64,000 nucleotides of DNA from Valencia hispanica (GCA_963556495.2 OY747705.1:30373001-30437000), one strand, 5' to 3'. Shown: positions 1-10,940, counted from the stretch's first letter. Program-made: numbers and translations. Notes: generated from the sequence alone by a model not told the origin.

Positions 1-374
1 CCTGCTTACAATGCACAAGCAATATACCAGATACTTATGTTCATGCACTTTGGTTCTGTCCACCTGTTAAGAAATTTTGGTGCCAGATATGTGAGGACTT
101 ATCAAAGTGTCTGAAATGTAACATCCCACCATCTCCCTCAATTTGCCTGTTAGGAAATTTAAATGATGTCACGATGGACACAAAGTCAGTTCTAATGGTT
201 CACATTGCCTTATGCATCGCTAAGAAAACTATCCTCCTGAACTGGAAAAATAAAAAAGCTCTTAATATTAATCAGTATAGAAATCTCTTGTTGGACCATA
301 TTGGTCTTGAGACGGCCTCTGGCTCCATATCTGATCAATCTCTCTGGGCTCCTTTGATCGGCTCCATCACCTAG
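1..374 (+). pseudogene. L1-type LINE ORF2, C-terminal end (partial)
   Basis: The frame is open from the window edge (codons starting at base 3) to a TAG at 372-374, about 123 residues. The translation has a Cys-x2-Cys-then-His-then-Cys pattern (bases 3-77, ending HALWFCPP), followed by an aromatic and lysine-rich tail containing ILLNWKNKKALNINQYRNLL. This order, a zinc-binding reverse-transcriptase-associated domain (zf-RVT) and then a short helical tail, is the usual C-terminus of ORF2 in L1/Tx1-group LINEs of fish. The upstream endonuclease and reverse transcriptase lie outside the window. The role in the family is target-primed reverse transcription of the element RNA. Only the final part is seen, so whether the full ORF is intact cannot be judged. 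The tail has no stop or frame break. Confidence 0.7.
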
Positions 375-3300
375 TGGGGGTGGGGGGCACTTGGTTTTGT
401 CGTTTGGGACACTGTTGCTGATGTGGGGGTTTTGGGGTTGGAGGCGTCTGGGGGGGACCCCGGGGGGTGGGATCACTGGGCGGATGGGGCGCTGGACGTC
501 GTGGCCGGCCTGGGGTTGGGCTTTGGGTGGTGACTCCTGATGGCTGCATGCGGTGCCTTGAGGGGGTTGCACTGGCGGACATGGGTTGCTGGCCTGGTGG
601 CCGTGCTGCGCCTGGGTAGGGTCTGGGGGGGCCTGGGGATTCGGGGCTCGGGGGCGCCGCGCCCCCTAGCTGTGGTCCTGGCTGGGGGTCGGCCGGCGTG
701 GGGTCTCTGTTGGCTGTGGGGGCCGCCTCTCTCTTTTTCTCTGGGCCGATTGTCATCGCCAGTCCCTGTATGGCGTCTCGCCTTGTTTGCTGGTTGGGGT
801 GCCTGGCTGCTGGTCGTGGCGGCTGGGTGGCGTTTCTGGGCCGGATCAGTCCTTTTTTGCACTGGACTTGGCTCCTGGGTCTTGGTCTTTGTGTGGGGTG
901 CTGGGGTTGGGCATTTGGCCGGGATCGGTCGGACTTGCGGGTGGACTGGCCGGGTGGTGGGCGTGCAGGGCAGGTGGGTGGGGCGCTGGGTTTGGTCTCC
1001 TGCCGGGCCGTTGAGCAACAGTGGTCGCAACAGGGGGCGAACTCAACCTGGGTGTCTAGTGTCTTTTGTGTTTTGAGAGTAGAGCGAATGTCAGGGTGGG
1101 TTTAGTTCCCCTTCTGGGATGGGGCTGGGGGGACTGCCTTGGGGTCCGTGGGGCTTTGTGGTGCTGTGGCCGTGGGCCCCGGGTCGGACGTGCCATGGCC
1201 TCCCTCCCCTGGTGGATCCCGGTGAACAGCGGTGCCTATTGTGGTCAGTGGGGGAGCTGGCTCCCTGGGAAGACATTTTGTCTCCCAGTCCTTCCCTCCC
1301 CATCCCTGGACACCTCTGTCCACCCGCTCCATCACTTTACCACTCATATAGGGTCTTGGGGAATGGGCACATCACTGGGGTGCGAGGAGGGGCTTCCCTC
1401 CTCGCTGTCCCGTGGTGTCCTGGGTCCCAATTTTAATATACAACTTAGACACTCCCACTTATAACATTTTCACACGACACATATGTAGGGACTTTGGGGT
1501 GGGCACACTTTTCGGCATCCAGAGGGGGAGCGGTACAATCAGCTTCACCTCTGGTGCCGGTGCCCACTGTTAAACCACATATAGACACTGAGGGCTCGGG
1601 GTGGGGGTTGGGGGATGTGTGGCTGCCTCCCCCACATCCCACCCCTCTGTTTTAAATGCACATTATAACAACACGCATCAACACCATACTCGAGCGGGAG
1701 GATGGAGGCTAGGGGTCTTTTCCCACCCCTGTTCGCTACGGGCCATCAGGGGTTGGGGTCCGGAGGAGGACAGGCGGTCTGGTCGGGGTCCTGGGCTGTC
1801 GGGCTGCTTTGCCACTGTGGGGCCCTTGGCGGTCTGCTTGTCTCCATCCTAGAAGGTAGGGGGTCCACCTCCCGGGTCCGGGGGCTGGTGGCTCTACTGG
1901 GGCATCGGTACCTGGACCTGGGAGCATAAAGTGTGCATGGGGTGTGTGAGTGAGGGTACAGCGTCATTTTTTTGGGTGTCTTGTTTAGTCAGTGAGAATG
2001 TATGGGTTTAAGAGGGAGGGAACGTATGACTGTGTCTGTATGTCTTTGTCTACCTGTCAGGTTGGATCTTGGTCTGCCCCCTCGCCTGGCGCACCTCAGG
2101 CCTTACACTTAATGGGGGGCCTATTTCCCCTCCGTCACTCCCCGCCGGTGATGGGGGCCCCTGCCTGCCGGTGGTCAATCCGGTTCGGACCTGGTGCGTG
2201 CCTGGCCGGGCCTGGGGGGGCCGGTGTGTCGGTCGGCCGATGCGCTGGGCCGATATCTTCCTTTGGTTAGTGGGGGCACCTCTTTTAGAGGTGCCAGGTT
2301 TGGGATTGTTGGGTGGTGCCTGCTCGGTGGCTCTTCGGGATGCGGATCCGGCGTCTCTGCTCGTTTGATCACCTATTCTGTGCGCACTGTGCGTGGCCGG
2401 TTCATTGGCGGGTTGGACCGGCCCTGGCCCTCGTTGGATGCCTGGTCTCGGCGCCCTGCGTTGCGCGGGATCAGGACCCGGGACCTGGTACAACTTGGCG
2501 TCCAGATGCTGACTGAGCCCGGCCTGGGGATGCTGTCCGTCCCCTGCGGCTATTGGTGGGGCGCTGGGATGTTGGCGGTGGGCATTGGCCTAGGGTGGAG
2601 GCGTCGCGTGGCGGCCCCTGCAGTGCCGGGGGCCCCTGGTCGGCCGGTCCCTTGTCGGGTCCCTGCTGGGGGGTGGGGTGCCCCTGGGCCCCGGCTCCCC
2701 CGGGCCGCTGACCGGCCCGCCCCGGCGCGGCCGGTTGCCGGCGGAGCCCGTGGGCCCGTCACTGCTGACCCCCGGGCCCCTGCATAGTGGCCGCTGGATG
2801 TTCCCCTGGGGTTCTCCTTTGCTCCTCTTTTGGGGGATGCGGTCGGCCCCGCCCGGGTCCGCCTGGGGCTCTGGCGGTCCTTTGGACGTCTTTGCTCCGA
2901 TCTCCTTCATGTCTGCATCGATTCCTGGGGGACGGATTGATGTCTGCTCACACCAACTATCGAACAATCTTATGGAGAAACCTTATATGCACCAGCATGC
3001 TAACACACACACATAGATGTGGGGTCTCTGGTGTTTAAGGATATATTCGTGGGCTGAGGTTATCATTACTAGAGCTTGATTAATCGGTACCATGAGTTTT
3101 TCTGTGACATTGTTGTTGTATTTTTATATCTATTTTTGTGTGATGTGGTTGTGTAATTCTTTGGTTGGTTTTGTCGATGTTCCTTTTTCGTGTTTTTTTT
3201 TTTTTTTTTTTTTTCCTCTCTCTGCCATCCTGTGGGTATGGAGGCAGACTTCAATGTCTTCCTGTGTTTTCTTTGTTCCCCTTCCTCTCTTGTATTTTCA

Positions 3301-3440
3301 ACTCACCCTCTCTCATTACATTTTGTTTCCTACCTCTCTTCTTCATCTTCCTTCTTTCTTCTCCTTAATTTTCCGTCTCCGTGTCCATAACATCAGGAAA
3401 TAAAAACCCCAACAATTCATAATAAAGATTTTTCACACAT
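375..3440 (+). mobile_element. Long G-rich tract, probable LINE 3' UTR
   Basis: The tract starts right after the ORF2 stop and runs about 3 kb with very high G (C low) on the plus strand, unlike the AT-rich surroundings. It ends in a T-rich stretch and two poly(A)-signal-like AATAAA motifs near 3400-3425. Short AT-richer spacers (about 1430-1490, 1650-1690, 1940-2040) recur between G-rich blocks. Many overlapping open frames on both strands have no domain and are composition artefacts. Placement directly behind an L1-type ORF2 makes a 3' UTR the simplest reading. That is inference; a separate GC-rich repeat is possible. Confidence 0.5.
3193..3214 (+). repeat. T22 homopolymer
   Basis: An uninterrupted run of 22 T lies inside the T-rich end of the preceding tract. 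Confidence 0.9.
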
Positions 3441-3560
3441 AAATCAAGTGGAGTACCATAGCAAAAGCTGTACTGCTCCGCTTGTGAAAGTAAATCTGTT
3501 GGGCTTCTACTTGGTACTCAGACACCAATTCTGAGCTCCACACTGCCAAACAGGACACGT

Positions 3561-3586
3561 AAAAAAAAAAAAAAAAAAAAAAAAAA
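3561..3586 (+). repeat. A26 homopolymer
   Basis: A run of 26 A. It may be the tail of a retroposed sequence ending here, but no source family was recognised. Confidence 0.85.
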
Positions 3587-3730
3587 GCTACGTTGTGTAT
3601 TTTTTTGAGTTAATTCTTAGCAAAAAAAACCTTTGTTTTTTCAAAAATATGTGCTCATTCATGTGTAATTACTTCCACCTACTAATGAAAGTATTCTCGT
3701 AAGTGTAGAATCTGCTAATCACAATACATA

Positions 3731-4195
3731 TGTTATCGAAGTTCTTTAATAAAAGAGATGAGAGAGATTCCTTCAGATTCTTGGAAGTTTTAATACAGAC
3801 TTGGTTGATCAACACAAGGAGGTACAGCGTTAACAGAGAAATATGCTATGCTGACCTGCCTTCCAAAACAAGACACAGGATTATATAGGTTCAGTAATCA
3901 AGAGTCTATCACCTATGACATTACAAACAAACATTTCTCAGTGGGTAGGCATTTGACTCATTAGGCGTAGAAGATTTGATATAGAAGCATAATCAATGTA
4001 TGTCAGGACGTTCTTAGACATAAAAGAGAGTTGCCATGCCAACGCAGGCTGTAAGAGTCTGAATCAGTAGGTTTGACCTGACCTAAATTCATACAGTGTC
4101 ACATAATCAGATTGGTCACCATATCATAATGAAGAGACGCATAGTAACTATCAGTATGTGAACTACACAGAACAGAACATTACATTTCTTCCACA
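3731..4195 (-). repeat. ERV 3' LTR
   Basis: On the minus strand it begins TGTGGAAGAAATG and ends CGATAACA, so it has TG...CA ends. A TATA-like motif (CTATATAATCC on minus) lies near 3877-3890. ATTAAA motifs that could act as poly(A) signals lie near the U5 end. It matches the copy at 13517-13979 almost base for base. Confidence 0.95.
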
Positions 4196-4200
4196 ATAGT

Positions 4201-4211
4201 CCTCCCTCTTT
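4201..4211 (-). promoter_or_regulatory. ERV polypurine tract
   Basis: On the minus strand AAAGAGGGAGG lies five bases before the 3' LTR start. This is the expected position and composition of the plus-strand primer in a retrovirus. Confidence 0.75.
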
Positions 4212-5164
4212 ATCATATGTGAAAAACAAAACAACAACAATAATAAATGATTAAAAATGGCTCACTTGAAACTACCACTAATGAGAAGGCAGGCAGTGAA
4301 AAAAAAACAACAACAATAGCAAATAATTTTTGTGCATTACATGTTACAGTAAGTCAACTTCTGAACAAAATGATGACAGTTATTGGACCCGATGCAACAC
4401 CACATTCAAAAAACCCAGGGGCATAAGATGATCAACCTCCAACCTATGGTCGTGTTTGTCGTCTCACGACATCTTGGGTGAAAAGGAATGTGGCGACTCC
4501 TTTGCCCCCAAGGTAGCCATTTCTGCATCGCTTGTCATCAAAACCAGGATGTCTAAGAAATAACTGCAAAATAGAGAAGAAAAAGACATTTTTTAGGCAG
4601 GATCAGTCAAGTCCACCATGAATGAGTAAAATAAATTTGCACAAATTGAAACGTATACTCTTCCCTTAAATGTGCTTCCCTTGTGAAAACCCCGAAATCA
4701 AAAGATCATCAGTCACTCGTTTGTCAGCTCCACAGTGACCCTTTAAAGAGGTTATGCAAAAAAAACTGATCAGTAGTAATCAATAACAATAGGCTCAATT
4801 TCAGTACTGATTCACTGCTCATAAATGAATTTATAATCTCCTCCCCTTATTCATAGATTTAATATGAATAAACAAAACAATGAAATAACTGAAAAAGGAA
4901 ATAATTGTTGAATTACAATGAACTGGAATTGAATAAGAAAAATAACAAGTAAAAAGGAAACCTAACTGAAATCCCATAAATGACCTACTAATGAAAGAAA
5001 AATAAAAATATAATTTGAAAAATGAAAATCAACCCTTTTTTCTCTCTGCTTTACCTGGGATGAGACCCTGCTAAACTTTCATGGAACTGCCATGGAGGAC
5101 ACAAGAGAGTTGTTATAGAAGAAAAAACATCAGAAAACGTAAATGCCATACACCTGTAATTCAA
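4212..5164 (-). other. ERV untranslated region between env and 3' LTR
   Basis: About 950 AT-rich bases with no ORF or accessory gene that I can recognise. It contains several A-rich and CAACAA-type low-complexity stretches. It is long for a simple gammaretrovirus, in which env normally ends near the LTR. Confidence 0.7.
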
Positions 5165-5605
5165 TTACTCATATAGCTCGAGGTCGTCAAGCGTGTCCAT
5201 GTCACATCCATCGTCTCCATCCCCTTCATCTCGTCTTTTGGCGTCTACATCAGGTTTGCTCACATTGGTCGACCCAGCTAGATATTTTGCTAACATCTGA
5301 TGTGTAAAAGCTCTGTCAACCACTCTGATCACCAGACCTCTAATGTATGGAATGACACAACAACCACACACAGAGAAAACTGCAAATGCTGTAATACAAG
5401 CTCCAAGCACAGAAATAGCTAGTGATTTCCACTCACCCAATACAGAATCCAACCAGTCGCTCAGACTTCCTAGATTATTGTTTACACCAGCATTCTTAGC
5501 AAGGCCCTCTTTCATGACTGTCAGGCCTTCTAAAGCTCTTGATACACTACCATTAGTATCTGTGTTTCCGGGGATATAGGTGCAACACAGATCGATCAAA
5601 ATCAA
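5165..5605 (-). pseudogene. env: ERV env, TM subunit C-terminal part
   Basis: This frame holds the end of the transmembrane envelope subunit. It has a Cys-Cys pair (residues 7-8) followed by TYIPGNT, a stretch LGSLSDWLDSVLGEWKSL (about 49-66), and a hydrophobic segment of about 25 residues (about 67-92, starting AISVLGACITAF). After it comes a cytoplasmic tail with an acidic end (EGDGDDGCDMDTLDDLELYE). This layout is typical of gammaretrovirus-type TM. It lies in a different frame from the upstream SU part, with a frameshift in the overlap at about 5553-5605. It sits just downstream of the SU fragment and ends the coding part of the provirus. Confidence 0.85.
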
Positions 5606-6650
5606 TCAAAATTGACTCAACCCCTGCTAGAATCTGAATCCTAGCTTTAAATTTATCTGGGACCCCGTGTGGCACACCAATCATGTCAAGGTAAACCTGC
5701 TCGTCAAAGCTGCCTGGAACAGGTGCTTCTCTCCTAGACCTGTGATGTGAGGAAACTGCACTTTCCTGGAATGGATCAGTTGCAATTGAGACATCATAAG
5801 CTAACATCACGTGAGCACACATACCTTCCCAATTGGGCGGAAGAATGTATCTCAGCTTGCCGTCGCCACAAACCCAGTAAACGTCTGGTCCCGCCTGTTC
5901 CTGTTTCAAAATCCATCTACGCAGGTGAAGCTTAGAAGAACAGCTCCAGTAATCAACAGTTGTATCATCTCTAAGCTTGTCAGATTTCCAGCACTCAGAA
6001 AAAGAATCCGCTTCTTCATTCAAGTTAAATATTTTAGAACATTTTCCTGAAAATGTACCCATGTCAGCCTGCTCTCCCGATCTTGTCACATTATAACAAA
6101 CAAAAGATGCATCTGGAGCTGGCTCTAAAAGGTTAATTAACCCAGGTGCTTCAACCGCTTTATCCAATCCACACGGCTTACCCCAGCCTTTATTCAAGCC
6201 TGCTGCTACAGCTAAAATGCAATGAGAGGCACACACACTACACTTCTTACCTTCCAGGGTGAAATAAATTTTTGGGGCCTGCACTGAATCCCACTGGGCA
6301 GGATTACTCCCAGGAGTCTCACAGTAACTCACACATTGATTCAATTTTTCCTCAAACGGTATGGAGACATAATACTTTGGAAGAGCTGTTCCCATGCAAA
6401 CGACACACGATTTATTTGACACTGACCTAGCTGAATAATTTGCAAACTGATACCACAAATTCCCTCGAACCCATCCTTCTCGGAGGACATTAGGAACGAC
6501 GGATCTCTCATGAATCCTGGCTGAGGTGACCGCCCGTCCCTGATGCAGAGTCCAAAAAACGCCCCCTAATAAAACACGAAACACAAACAGCATTAATGCC
6601 TTAGTCATTTTTGCTCTGGAGCCCCAGAGCTTCATAGAATATGTCATCAT
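5553..6650 (-). pseudogene. env: ERV env, SU and start of TM
   Basis: A 365-codon frame. The N-terminus has a hydrophobic leader (about residues 16-35) that would act as a signal peptide, so the true start may be the second or third Met. A CVVC motif at 82-85 matches the CXXC used in gammaretroviral SU for a disulfide with TM. SU is cysteine-rich with several N-glycosylation sequons. RSRR at 304-307 is a furin-type cleavage site. Only about 42 residues of TM follow before the frame is lost. The Cys-Cys motif of TM comes almost immediately after in another frame, so the TM ectodomain is much shorter than usual and the heptad-repeat region appears deleted. The start lies about 90 bases after the pol stop. 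Its role in the family is receptor binding and fusion; this copy is broken. Confidence 0.85.
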
Positions 6651-6739
6651 TTTTCTTTTCTTTCCTTCACATGGGATCTCTAGATAAATAGCAAGTGTCT
6701 ATTCCACTGATTTTGAATACTTTTCTGAGTCTACTTCTC

Positions 6740-7003
6740 TCAGTCCTTTGTCTCAGTGGTGGTGGGCTTGTCCAGAATTGGTCCTGTCAGCCTCTTGCAG
6801 TGACTGGCGTGCACCCAGGTTGCTCTCTCAGCGACCTTTATTGCAGTGTAGGTCACTAGCAGAACTTGGAACGGACCCTGCCAGCGCTTTGACTTCCAAT
6901 GTCCTCGTCTGAATTCTTTAATGAGAACCCAATCGCCTGGCCGAATAGGATGAAGTGGCCCCTCTGCTGCTTTTGGTAGAGCTTCTTTCACCTTTTGGTG
7001 CAC
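6740..7003 (-). pseudogene. pol: ERV pol, integrase C-terminal domain
   Basis: An 87-codon frame with PGDWVLIKEF, then W..GPFQVLL, then WVHASHCKR. These are hallmarks of the gammaretrovirus-type integrase C-terminal (SH3-like, DNA-binding) domain. It ends the pol reading frame at 6740, just before env. It lies in a third frame relative to the two integrase pieces upstream, so at least two frame breaks separate it from the catalytic core. Confidence 0.85.
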
Positions 7004-7203
7004 CTGTGCAGAGTCTTGGACAGATTTTGACAGTAAGAGATCATTGCATCCTCACACAAGCTTGTAGAGAGATGCGGTTTTATTGGTGGGTTCAATCCCA
7101 TCGCTGGAGGTCTGCCAAAAAGAATCTCAAAAGGGCTAGGGTTATTCTTTGCCGTTTTCTCATTCTCATGTAAAACAGAGCCAATGGCAAAACTCTGGTC
7201 CAT
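6988..7203 (-). pseudogene. pol: ERV pol, integrase segment after the catalytic core
   Basis: A 71-codon frame containing NPSPFEILFGRPP, a segment typical of the region between the integrase core and its C-terminal domain (the PYEL/PFEILFGR-type motif). It overlaps the core frame (7092-7811) and the C-terminal frame (6740-7003) at its ends, each in a different frame. The single integrase gene has therefore been split into three by small indels. Confidence 0.8.
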
Positions 7204-7811
7204 GCCAGACCTGTTTCCTCACAACATTTAATAAGTTTGGATTTCAATGTTCCATTTTCTCTCTCAACTGCTCCCCCCGACTGTGGGTGATAGGAACAAT
7301 GCGTCCCTAATTTTATTCCCAGAAATTCAAACACCTCTGAAAGAGCTTTGTTCACTAAATGTGTGCCATTGTCGCTGGTGATTTTTTCAGGAATTCCCCA
7401 TCTGGGAATAATTTCTCCCAACAGAGCCTTGACCACGGCTGCACTGTCTGCATGTTTGGTCTGGAAGGCTTCAGTCCACTTTGAGAACATACAAATGATG
7501 ACTAGACAAAAAATTTTACCTTCAGCAGGAGTCAGCTCGATGAAGTCCATCATCAAGTGCTCGAAGGGTCTCTGAGGCGTCGGATGGCCAGCAGTTTTAG
7601 TGGACACTGGTCGCCCTGGGTTATTTGCGGCACACACCATGCATGAATGACAATATTTCTCTGCGAAAGAGGTGAATCTTCTTGTGAACCAATGTGTAGC
7701 AACCAGATCAAACATACCACTTTTGGAACAATGATCCAGTCCATGGCTGAACTTAGCAAAAACTGGAAAGAAATGTCTAGGAAGACATGGTTTGTTTTCA
7801 ACCGAAACCAC
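7092..7811 (-). pseudogene. pol: ERV pol, integrase zinc-binding and catalytic core
   Basis: The HHCC-type zinc-binding region is visible as histidines in HGLDH and ATHW followed by C57-x2-C60 (CHSCMVC). The RNase H-fold core has the complete catalytic triad: D89 (MMDFIEL), D147 (TSDNGTH) and E183 (GGAVERENG), with 35 residues between the last two, the DD35E spacing of retroviral integrases. The enzyme inserts viral DNA into the host genome. A stop lies shortly upstream in this frame (about 7826), and the RNase H part ends in another frame at 7850, so one break separates them. The core is the best preserved part of this pol. Confidence 0.9.
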
Positions 7812-7849
7812 ACCCCTTAATTTTTCTTACAACCTGCCTTCTTCCAGGC

Positions 7850-9430
7850 TTAAATCTCAGATGAGGTGGCAAAACTTTGCACAGCAACCACATCTGTCAC
7901 GTCTGGTTGATCACCTAGTTGTGTCATGACAACACATGTAGTTGTCAGAGGCTGTAGAGCGGCTCTTCTGGCTGCGGCATCAGCTCTAGAATTTCCCAAG
8001 GAAACAGTGTCCCCTGCGGAGGAGTGAGCTGCACATTTCATAACTGCAATCTTGGAGGGCAACATAATTGCCTCCAGAAGAGCAGCGACCTGGGGTGCAT
8101 TCAAAATGGGCTTACCATTAGACTTGAGGAATCTGCGGTGCTTCCAGAGCGCCCCGAAATGATGCACAATACCCACAGCATAGCCACTGTCTGACCATAA
8201 GTTAATTGCCTTGTCCTTCTTCAGCTCACAGGCCCTCGTTAAAGCCTTCAGCTCAGCAGTCTGTGCCGAGAAATTAGACGGGAGGCTTCCTGCAGACATA
8301 GTACAATGATCAGAGCAAACAGCAAACCCCACCCGATTCTTTCCCATCGGGTCTCTGAAGGCTGACCCGTCCACATAAAGTATCAAGTCCGGGTTCTGCA
8401 AGGGTGTGTCAGTCAAGTCAGGTCGTGGTGTACACAGTACCTCTAATTCTGCCTGGGAGTCATGGGGTTCCCCGTCATCGTCCGTAGGCAGCAAATCGGC
8501 AGGATTAAGTCCCGTATACCTTCTCACTGTTGTATTCGGCAAATTTAACAGAATTGAAGAATACCGTAACCATCTTGCTGCAAACAGGTGCGACGTTCTC
8601 TGTTCCAATAAGATAATTGCAATGTTATATGGAACAAATACAGTGAGAGGAGAGTACATCACTATGTCTCTCAAGGCTAAAACAGCCTTTTCAGCTGCCG
8701 CGACTGATCTCAGACAAGCCGGGAGCCCAGCTGCAACTGGATCAAGTTTTGTAGAGTAGTAAGCGACCGGACGTTTCAAACCACAATGTTCTTGCAAGAG
8801 CACCGAAACCATGCACCCATTTTTCTCATCAACCATCTGAAAAAACGGTTTTTGTGGGTCTGGCAATGCAAGAGCTGGGGGGGATTGCAGTTCCCTCTTC
8901 AGTTCTTCAAATGTTTGCAATGCCTCAGGGCACCACTGGATGGCCGCAGAGGCCACCATATTTTTTCCATGTATCAGCTCAGACAATGGTCTCTCTAATA
9001 CTGCATAGTTTGGAATAAAATTCCTACAATAAGAAGTTAGGCCTAGGAAGGACATCATTTGTTTCTTGGTGATCGGTTTAGGAATCTGCTGCACAGCTTT
9101 GATCCTTTTAGTAGACAAAGACTTTGAGCTTTTTGAGATAACGTGACCAAGAAAAGTGACCTCTGATTTCACAAACTGCAGTTTTGACAAACTAGCTTTA
9201 TGTCCAAATGCATGCAAATGCTTCAACAACGCAATAGTGTCTGTTTCACACTGTTTTTCCGACGGTGCGCACAATAACAGATCATCCACATATTGAATCA
9301 GAACTGATCTGGGAGACAGTTCTATTCCCTCCAGACTCTCTTTAAGTGCTGTTAAAAATGGTAGGAGACTCGATGTACCCCTGTGGGAGGCGGGTAAACG
9401 TGTAACCTTTCCCTTCATACTCAAAAGCAA
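7850..9430 (-). pseudogene. pol: ERV pol, reverse transcriptase palm/thumb and RNase H
   Basis: The 526-codon frame contains YVDD at residues 47-50, the catalytic aspartate pair of retroviral reverse transcriptase. It continues through the thumb and connection (SFLGLTSYCRNFIPNYA at about 127-143). RNase H follows with its four acidic residues: D354 (LYVDGSAF), E393 (TAELKAL), D414 (LWSDSGYA) and D484 (NSRADAAARR). It lacks the fingers and the first catalytic aspartate, which are in the next frame upstream (9342-9848); the two overlap at 9342-9430. The break lies at or near a short T run just after the LPQG motif. It is the longest ORF in the provirus. The apparent Met start is an artefact of the frame change. 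Confidence 0.92.
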
Positions 9431-9848
9431 ACCTGAACTGGCTGTCCAGGTCTACTGGCACACTGAAGAACGCATTACTCAGGTCAACAACTGAAAAATG
9501 AGTAGCTGAAGGTGGAACCTGTGACAGAATAGTGCACGGGTTCGGCGAACTGGCGGCGCGAGGAATTATTGATTCATTTGTCCGTTTTAGATCTAACACA
9601 AAACGCCATTCTTCACTTGTGGCTCTGACTTTTTTCACTGGAAAAATCAGACATCGGACCGGGGAATCCGTGCATCCGATAATTATCCCAGAGTTTAACA
9701 GAGCATCAAACACTGATTTTATTCCACGAACTGCTTCAACCTTTAACGGATACTGGTGTTGAACTGGACGAAAGGATGACTTTGGTGTGATTTTGACAGG
9801 ATTACAACCCTTAATTAAACCCACATCATATGAATCTTTTGCCCACAA
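9342..9848 (-). pseudogene. pol: ERV pol, reverse transcriptase fingers and first palm segment
   Basis: The 168-codon frame begins inside the linker before reverse transcriptase (the frame stays open some codons upstream of 9848). It contains the template-grip region (WRFVLDLKRTNESI at about 81-94), the first catalytic aspartate D122 in FSVVDLSNAFF, and LPQGYIESPTIF at about 154-165. These match the order in gammaretrovirus-type reverse transcriptase. It stops right after that motif, and the protein continues in another frame (7850-9430). The residue after the LPQG motif is Tyr where Phe is more usual. Confidence 0.9.
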
Positions 9849-9865
9849 GTCAGATGAGATCTGCT

Positions 9866-10657
9866 CTAGGGGGAGGGGTATTGAGGGGTTAATTTCTGCA
9901 TTTGTTCTGTGGTTTTTTCATGTAGAAATGCATGTGACAGCATCTCCTCAGAGTCTTCAGTTAAATGACCTACTCTGGTGACCTGCACAGTGCAATGGAG
10001 TGGGCGTTTAAAAAGGTGCGCAGATTTTGAATGAAAAACGGAGGTGTCACGCTGTGTTTGCTCCCAATCAGAAACTGACTGAGCTCGGTGAACAAGTTTT
10101 TCCACCATTTTCCATTTCGCCCCAGCCAGTTTAGAAAGAGAAATGTATGGATTTTCGTGAAGTCGGTAAAGTTTTTGCTGTTCAGATGTGAGGCAGACAT
10201 TCAGTGCAGCTGAATGTGTGTCCCAAACCACGGAAGTTATGTTCAATGTGTCTGTGTCCGAGCTAAACCATGTCTGCTCATACTCCGCATCCGGTCCTGT
10301 AGAAGTGTGTGATGTGCAATGGAGGTCTCCTTCTGGCATAAAAACAGATGCTGGACTCACCAGGTTCTGCCCCAAATCAAGGAAAGATTTTGTTTTTGTA
10401 CCTTCTTTCACCTTCCACTCATATTCATGTTTGAGGTCGTGAGGGCTGTATTTCACTGCCGTCAACAGTGAGTCCTCCTGAGCTGGTACAACTTGGATGC
10501 CTTGTGGTGATAAAAAAAGAGCAATATTTAGTTTGCACATCAGGTCTCTTCCTAATAAATTTACAGGACATTGTTGAGAAATCAGAAAACCGTGTTTGAA
10601 AACTGGCCCCACTCCCAGCCGACAGCGAAGAGGGTAGCTAAAACGTTCTTTTACCAC
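9866..10657 (-). pseudogene. pro: ERV pro C-terminal half plus about 200-residue linker to RT
   Basis: The frame is open at least to 10657 and some codons beyond. It starts with the C-terminal half of a retroviral aspartic protease, ending LLGRDLMCKL (about residues 34-43), the conserved helix motif of retropepsins. About 200 further residues follow before the stop at 9866, with no match to reverse transcriptase, dUTPase or any other domain that I recognise. Reverse transcriptase then resumes in a different frame (9342-9848). The protease N-terminal half with the active-site motif is in yet another frame (10654-10940). A long segment between protease and reverse transcriptase is larger than in classical gammaretroviruses. 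Confidence 0.75.
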
Positions 10658-10940
10658 CTGACCGGACGCAGAAATAGAAAAACATGGTTGCCGCTCATTT
10701 TTGGATGTGGTTGTAGTTCCGTATTTTTCAGAATAGAGTGCGTGGCTCCGAAATCCACCATGAATTCCACAGATGATCCTGAAATTTTTAGAGACAGAAT
10801 AGGTAAGGCCTTGTATGCTTCTGAAGTGAGATGAGCATACGTACCAGTTGGTGTTGTTTGTTGTTTCTCTAAATGTTCAATGGCTTCTGCAATAAAGTTG
10901 TGAGGGTTAGTTTCATTAGAGCAAAAAGCTGATTCTTCCT
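10654..10940 (-). pseudogene. pro: ERV pro N-terminal half with altered active site
   Basis: In this frame (stop at 10651-10653) the translation reads GSSVEFMVDFGATHSIL around bases 10735-10785. The position and flanks match the catalytic loop of retroviral aspartic proteases, where the motif is Asp-Thr/Ser-Gly-Ala. Here it is Asp-Phe-Gly-Ala (bases 10744-10755). A single C-to-T change in a Ser codon (TCC to TTC) would give this. The frame then diverges from the C-terminal half of the protease, which is in another frame, so the gene has both an active-site substitution and a frameshift. The enzyme normally cleaves Gag and Gag-Pol during maturation. Confidence 0.75.

Noticed and set aside
540..2967. 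Many long open frames on both strands of the G-rich tract
   Set aside because: They overlap in several frames, are Gly/Pro/Arg-rich and have no domain; the cause is base composition.
5165..6650. Captured (domesticated) env gene
   Set aside because: It lies within a full provirus with gag and pol and is itself frameshifted, so there is no sign of host use.
8406..9762. Plus-strand ORFs within the ERV pol region
   Set aside because: Antisense shadows of the RT and RNase H frames.
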